Origin: JACJWR01 sp044326505
GTDB lineage: Bacteria; Actinomycetota; Actinomycetes; S36-B12; UBA10799
NCBI GenBank assembly: GCA_044326505.1
Contig: JBIRBF010000003.1
Span: forward strand, 1 to 37,393
DNA length: 37,393 nucleotides
Direction: 5' to 3'
In this document: positions 33,823 through 37,393 of the stretch, one piece after another
Layout of the letters: each line of letters opens with the position of its first letter
Position numbering within the stretch: the stretch's first letter is position 1
Translations under genes and position numbers: made by a program
Notes under the pieces: generated by a model
Told to the model about the DNA's origin: nothing
The model's database searches: none
Seen by the model: the letters and a program-made list of their open reading frames with translations, nothing else

Positions 33823-34145
33823 CTGAGCTTGCGCATCTCCTGCTGGATCTGCGCCTCGTTGATGCTGCTCTTGGGGCCGAAGGCCGCCCAGCCGGAGTAG
33901 ATCGCGGCGATCCCGGTGCCGAAAATGACCCACATGGGCCAGAAGTAGCCACCGCCGGCCAGCGCCCAGATGGCGATCATGATGACCCAGAGGATCACGA
34001 AACCACCCAGCATCCGCCAGAAGTTCTGCTTGTTCTTGAGCCGGCGGATCGCCTCGTCGCGCAACTGCTGCTCGGATGTGGGCTGCGGGTTGCCCGGCTG
34101 CCCGCCCGGCGGCGGGGGCGGTGGCACTGGCTGATCGGAACTCAT
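33813..34145 (-). CDS. 2TM-domain membrane protein
   Basis: 110 aa. A proline-rich N-terminus (about 7-22), a basic amphipathic stretch RDEAIRRLKNKQNFWRML, then two membrane segments (about 46-62 and 70-88) linked by GGGYFWPMW, the hallmark of the 2TM domain (PF13239). Function unknown. The start is ATG at 34145 in line with family length; an earlier in-frame ATG at 34190 is less likely. It diverges from the YihY gene across a 161-base gap in which I see no firm promoter. Confidence 0.8.
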   Translation of the reverse strand: MSSDQPVPPPPPPGGQPGNPQPTSEQQLRDEAIRRLKNKQNFWRMLGGFVILWVIMIAIWALAGGGYFWPMWVIFGTGIAAIYSGWAAFGPKSSINEAQIQQEMRKLSGP

Positions 34146-34306
34146 AACAGGAGCATGGCAGATCGTGGCTGGCGCGTCACCATCTGTCACCGCAACGGCA
34201 CGCGATGCCCGCGTTGCCGCCGATGCCGGGCCAAACCCCCTGCCGGTACATCACACTGGCGCTCACGCACCGGCGCAACTCAGAGTCCCGGAGAACGGAG
34301 CACGCA

Positions 34307-35317
34307 ATGTCCGCGACCACGGCCCCTCCGCCAATCCCGGGTGAACCGATAGACCCGACGCCCAAGGAGGCGCCCAAGAAGGTCCGCGAGCTCGATGCCC
34401 AAGGCGGCAAGGTCAGCGCCACCGTCGGCGTGGGGTATCGCGCGCTCAATCGGTTCTCCAACGCCAAGGCCTCGCTGCTGGCCGCCGGGACGACCTATTA
34501 CATGTTCCTAGCCATGTTCGCCCTGCTCGCCTTCGGTTATGGGCTGGCGGCGACGTTCGGCTCCGAGGAAGTGTCGAACTACCTGACCGAGGCGCTCGGC
34601 GAGGCCTTCCCGGGTCTGGTGGGCGCCAACGGCATCGACCCGGCCCAGCTGAAGGCCGTGGGACAGGCGACGTCGCTTATCGGCCTCGTGGGTTTGCTCT
34701 ACGGTGGACTCGGGGCCGTATCTGCCGCCAGCGACTCGTTGCACCTGATTTACGGGGCGCCGAAGGACTCGCGCAACTTCATCGTCGCCAAGGTACGGTA
34801 CGCGGGCTGGCTGGTAGTGCTCGCGCTGATGATCCTGCTCTCCTTCGTCGCCTCGAGCTTCACCACGAGCATCTCGACCAAACTGGCCAGTGCCCTGGGG
34901 ATCCAGTGGGACGGCCCGGCACTGCCGCTCCAGCTGGCCACTATCGTCTTCACCGTCGCGTTCGACTTCGCCGTCGTCTACCTGATCCTGGCCAACCTCG
35001 GCGGCATCCGACCGGCCCGTCTTCCGCTGGTGATCGGCTCGCTCATCGGCATGGTGCTGATCGAACTGCTCAAACTGCTCATGTCGACCCTCATCGCTTT
35101 CACGGTGGCCAAGCCGCAATACGGGGCGCTGGCCGCACCGATCGGAATCCTGTTCGTGCTCTTCCTGCAGTCGATGACGCTGTACGGGGCCGCATCGCTC
35201 ACGGCGGGCATCGCAGACAGGGACGTCCCGCTTGAGGTGCTCGAGAGCAGCTCAACCGCCGAGGCCCAGGACGCAGCCGAGGATGCCGCCGAAGAGATCA
35301 CCACCAAGGGCACCTGA
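34307..35317 (+). CDS. YihY/BrkB family inner-membrane protein
   Basis: 336 aa. Six membrane segments at about 64-84, 122-146, 165-185, 208-230, 239-262 and 275-298. The pattern ASLLAAGTTYYMFLAMFALLAFG at the start, LLYGGLGAVSAASDSLHLIYG, and the closing VLFLQSMTLYGAASLTA fit the YihY/virulence factor BrkB family. The cytoplasmic tail is acidic and alanine-rich. Proposed roles (transport, envelope) are unproven; it is not RNase BN. ATG at 34307 follows GGAG; longer upstream starts were rejected. It converges on nhaC. Confidence 0.88.
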   Translation: MSATTAPPPIPGEPIDPTPKEAPKKVRELDAQGGKVSATVGVGYRALNRFSNAKASLLAAGTTYYMFLAMFALLAFGYGLAATFGSEEVSNYLTEALGEAFPGLVGANGIDPAQLKAVGQATSLIGLVGLLYGGLGAVSAASDSLHLIYGAPKDSRNFIVAKVRYAGWLVVLALMILLSFVASSFTTSISTKLASALGIQWDGPALPLQLATIVFTVAFDFAVVYLILANLGGIRPARLPLVIGSLIGMVLIELLKLLMSTLIAFTVAKPQYGALAAPIGILFVLFLQSMTLYGAASLTAGIADRDVPLEVLESSSTAEAQDAAEDAAEEITTKGT

Positions 35318-35344
35318 CACCCCGAGGGTTCGACCGTCAACCGG

Positions 35345-36904
35345 CTACGACGGGGTCCGGCCACCGTCTCCAGGGAACTCCACGGCAGCGTGGCCGTCCA
35401 CACCGTAGAACTGAACATCAGTCGGCGGTGCCGGGAACTCCGTCTGCACCGGAACGCGATGGATCTGCCAGCCCATGAGGTCGTAGAAGAACGACACCAG
35501 CGGGTTGATCCAGTTGAAGAAGGCGAACGGCAGGTACGCGATCGTCGCGACATTCAGCACGCCTGCGGCGTAGGCGCCACAGGAGTTCCACGGCACCAGC
35601 ACCGATGTCACCGTCGCGGTGTCCTCGATCTGCCGGGACAGGCACTGTGGCGCGATGCCGCGCTGCTCGAAGTCCTGCTTGTAGATATTGCCCGTGAGCA
35701 CGATGGCGAGGTACTGCTCCGCGGCCACCACGTTCACGCCGATCGCTGTTGCACCGGTCGCCCCCATCACGGCGCGGGGGCTCTTGGCGCGGCGGCGCAG
35801 CGGCTCGATGAGCCGGCCCAGGAAGCCGCAATAGTTCATGATTCCGCCGAAGGTGAGCGCGGCCACGATCAGCCAGACCGTGTTGAGCATGCCCTCCATG
35901 CCGCCGCCGGACAGCAACTCGTCCACGCGGGGGACGCCGGTGTCGGCGGTGAACCCAGTCGCCATGGCCGACCAGATGCCCTTGAGCATCACCCACGGCG
36001 TGGCCAGGCCCGAATCATCGGCTACGAAGTGGCGGACCGCCTGGGGCTGCAGCACCGCCGCCAACAGCCCGGCGGTGATCGCGCCGGCCAAGACCGCGAG
36101 GACGGGGTGCACCTTTCGCACCGCGAGGCCTATCACCACGACGAGCGGGATCATGGTGAGGATGCCGGTGTTGAACTCGTAGTTGATGGCGGTCTCGGCC
36201 ACCGCCGGCGGCACCGGCGCGACGGGCTTGGCGTCCATGCCCAGGATCAGATAGATCACCAAGCTGATGATGATGCTCGGAATGGTCGTGGCCATCATCG
36301 CCCGGATGTGGGTGTATAGGTCCGTGCCCGCCACCGCCGGAGCCAGGTTGGTCGTCTCGGACAGCGGCGACATCTTGTCGCCGAAGTACGCCCCGGAGAT
36401 CACCGCCCCGGCGGCCAGGGCCGTGCTCAGACCCTGCGCCTCGGCGATGGCCACGAACGCGACGCCGAGCGTCCCCATCACTGTCCAGGAACTACCGATT
36501 CCGAGCGCCACCAGGGCGCACACGACTGCCACGGTCAAATAGAAGAAGTTGGGATTGAGGAACTTGATGCCCCACTCGGCCATCGTTGCGATCGTGCCGG
36601 ACATGTTCCAGGTGCCGATCAGGGCGCCGACCGCGAACAGGATGTAGATCGCACCCATGGCCGATCCCACGCTGTCCACGGCGGCCTTCGTCATGGCCGA
36701 CACCGAATGGCCGTTCTTGTACCCGACCAGACCGGCGATGGCGGCCGCGAAGAACATGGCGAGCTGCACCGGGCCAGCCGTGGCATCGCCGCCGAACAGC
36801 GCCACCGCCGCGACCAGGTTGATCACCAGGAACAGCAGCGGGATCAGTGCGTCGTACAGCCTCGGTGCCCGCGGCACCCGCGTCGACTTCTCGGCCTCGT
36901 CCAC
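35345..36904 (-). CDS. nhaC: NhaC-family Na+/H+ antiporter
   Basis: 519 aa, about eleven membrane segments. The NhaC motif SGAYFGDKMSPLSETTNLAP is near residue 180-200 and is preceded by GIGSSWTVMGTLG. A second related motif (VVAAEQYLAIVLTGN, then EDTATVTSVLVPWNSCGAY) is in the C-terminal half, giving the usual inverted repeat. It exchanges external protons for internal sodium or, in some members, malate/lactate. GTG at 36904 has a good ribosome-binding site (GAGGGGG); upstream open frame is shadow. The gene sits at the junction with a truncated ligase. Confidence 0.9.
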   Translation of the reverse strand: MDEAEKSTRVPRAPRLYDALIPLLFLVINLVAAVALFGGDATAGPVQLAMFFAAAIAGLVGYKNGHSVSAMTKAAVDSVGSAMGAIYILFAVGALIGTWNMSGTIATMAEWGIKFLNPNFFYLTVAVVCALVALGIGSSWTVMGTLGVAFVAIAEAQGLSTALAAGAVISGAYFGDKMSPLSETTNLAPAVAGTDLYTHIRAMMATTIPSIIISLVIYLILGMDAKPVAPVPPAVAETAINYEFNTGILTMIPLVVVIGLAVRKVHPVLAVLAGAITAGLLAAVLQPQAVRHFVADDSGLATPWVMLKGIWSAMATGFTADTGVPRVDELLSGGGMEGMLNTVWLIVAALTFGGIMNYCGFLGRLIEPLRRRAKSPRAVMGATGATAIGVNVVAAEQYLAIVLTGNIYKQDFEQRGIAPQCLSRQIEDTATVTSVLVPWNSCGAYAAGVLNVATIAYLPFAFFNWINPLVSFFYDLMGWQIHRVPVQTEFPAPPTDVQFYGVDGHAAVEFPGDGGRTPS

Positions 36905-36932
36905 GTGGACCCCCTCGAATGGGTGTGTCCCG

Positions 36933-36950
36933 AGAGTATCCGGATATCCG
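36933..36950 (-). promoter_or_regulatory. Possible nhaC -10 box beside a palindrome
   Basis: On the minus strand TACTCT (36938-36933) lies about 28 bases before the nhaC start. It is directly preceded by the 10-bp palindrome CGGATATCCG (36950-36941), in the place of a promoter spacer. A repressor site overlapping the promoter is possible. No clear -35 is present. Confidence 0.35.
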
Positions 36951-36953
36951 ACG

Positions 36954-37393
36954 CTATTGCCGTCTCGCAGGCGAAGACGGATCCGGGCCCATGAGCACCG
37001 AGTCACCCAGGTCATCGCGGATGATCGGGGCGACGCGGTTGGCCAGGTTGGTGAGCAGCACCGTGCGCGAAGCCTGGTTCGAGGGAGTGGGTGAACCGCC
37101 GGCCTGCACTGGTTCGAGGATCGCCCAGTCGCTGGTGTAGTGCAGCCCGCCCGAGTCGCTGCTGCCAGCGATGGGGTCGAGCTCGGAGGCACCGTAGACC
37201 GTGCGGATGGGGCAGCCGAACGCGGCCTGTGCCCGAAGCCGGCTCTGCTCGCCCATCGCCTCGCCGCCGACCTCGATGGACAGCGGCCGGATCCTCAACT
37301 CGCCACGTTCGCGTCGACGAACAGCCTCGGCCGGCCGGTCGTACCCGAGCTCGCGCAGACGAAGCACTCGCCCGGGTACGGCTGTCCGGCGCG
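36954..37393 (-). CDS. PaaK-like AMP-dependent ligase (5' end off the window, 3' end truncated)
   Basis: 146 codons are visible, and the frame stays open to the window edge. SIEVGGEAMGE, the A5 motif TVYGASELDP, LHYTSDWAILEPV and TVLLTNLANRVAPII match the phenylacetate-CoA ligase / CapK-like family, which activates an acid with ATP. The core RYxLGD (A8) reads RDDLGD, with Asp in place of the usual Tyr, and the protein ends 12 residues later. Normal relatives run on for roughly 80-100 residues with a C-terminal domain that holds the catalytic lysine. Neither of the other frames continues the homology. It is probably a remnant; function doubtful. Confidence 0.75.
   Translation of the reverse strand, partial: RRTAVPGRVLRLRELGYDRPAEAVRRRERGELRIRPLSIEVGGEAMGEQSRLRAQAAFGCPIRTVYGASELDPIAGSSDSGGLHYTSDWAILEPVQAGGSPTPSNQASRTVLLTNLANRVAPIIRDDLGDSVLMGPDPSSPARRQ

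Overview
The window is very G+C-rich and comes from the main chromosome of an actinomycete (class Actinomycetes, lineage not resolvable here). The signs are a BldD orthologue with intact c-di-GMP-binding motifs, a PriA-type HisA, HGxxPAAW and tryptophan-associated membrane proteins in the trp cluster, a DnaE1 with a full PHP site, frequent GTG starts, many 4-base ATGA/GTGA gene overlaps, and several TAnnnT boxes placed exactly where a leaderless transcript would need them. No rRNA, tRNA, CRISPR array, insertion sequence or prophage was seen, and no gene-free stretch exceeds 300 bases.

Layout. (1) 1-2976, minus: pyrR-pyrB-pyrC and the start of a membrane protein gene, with a PyrR-binding-loop-like element over the pyrR ribosome-binding site. 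(2) 3255-3749, plus: bldD, divergent from pyrR. (3) 3790-21807, minus: a long co-directional block, in transcription order trpE, two small Trp-cluster membrane proteins, a response regulator and its histidine kinase, a CD225 protein, a DUF2752 protein, trpC, trpB, trpA, a DsbA-like thioredoxin, lgt, gltB, gltD and pyk. (4) 21868-22281: hisI just upstream of trpE, divergent from a TIGR03085-type gene (22339-22980). (5) 23019-28407, minus: hisD-hisC-hisB-(53-codon membrane ORF)-hisH-priA-hisF, almost all translationally coupled. (6) 28516-33120: ybaK (plus), a DUF2567-like gene and dnaE (minus). (7) 33360-37393: a CoA-binding protein, a 2TM protein, a YihY/BrkB protein, an NhaC-type antiporter and a truncated PaaK-like ligase.

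The genes serve pyrimidine, glutamate, tryptophan and histidine synthesis. PriA should supply both the HisA and the TrpF reaction, since no trpF is present. trpD, trpG, hisG and hisE must lie elsewhere. The two-component pair inside the trp cluster is the least expected neighbour.

The strongest anomaly is dnaE: an in-frame TAG (31156-31158) replaces a normally conserved Glu codon in the essential replicative polymerase, with perfect homology and reading frame on both sides. It is either a base-call or assembly error, a population variant, or a real amber that must be read through. A second anomaly is the PaaK-like ligase at the right edge, which stops right after its A8 motif and appears to be a decaying remnant. 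I found no convincing new multi-gene defence or mobile system; this is mostly a conserved housekeeping region.
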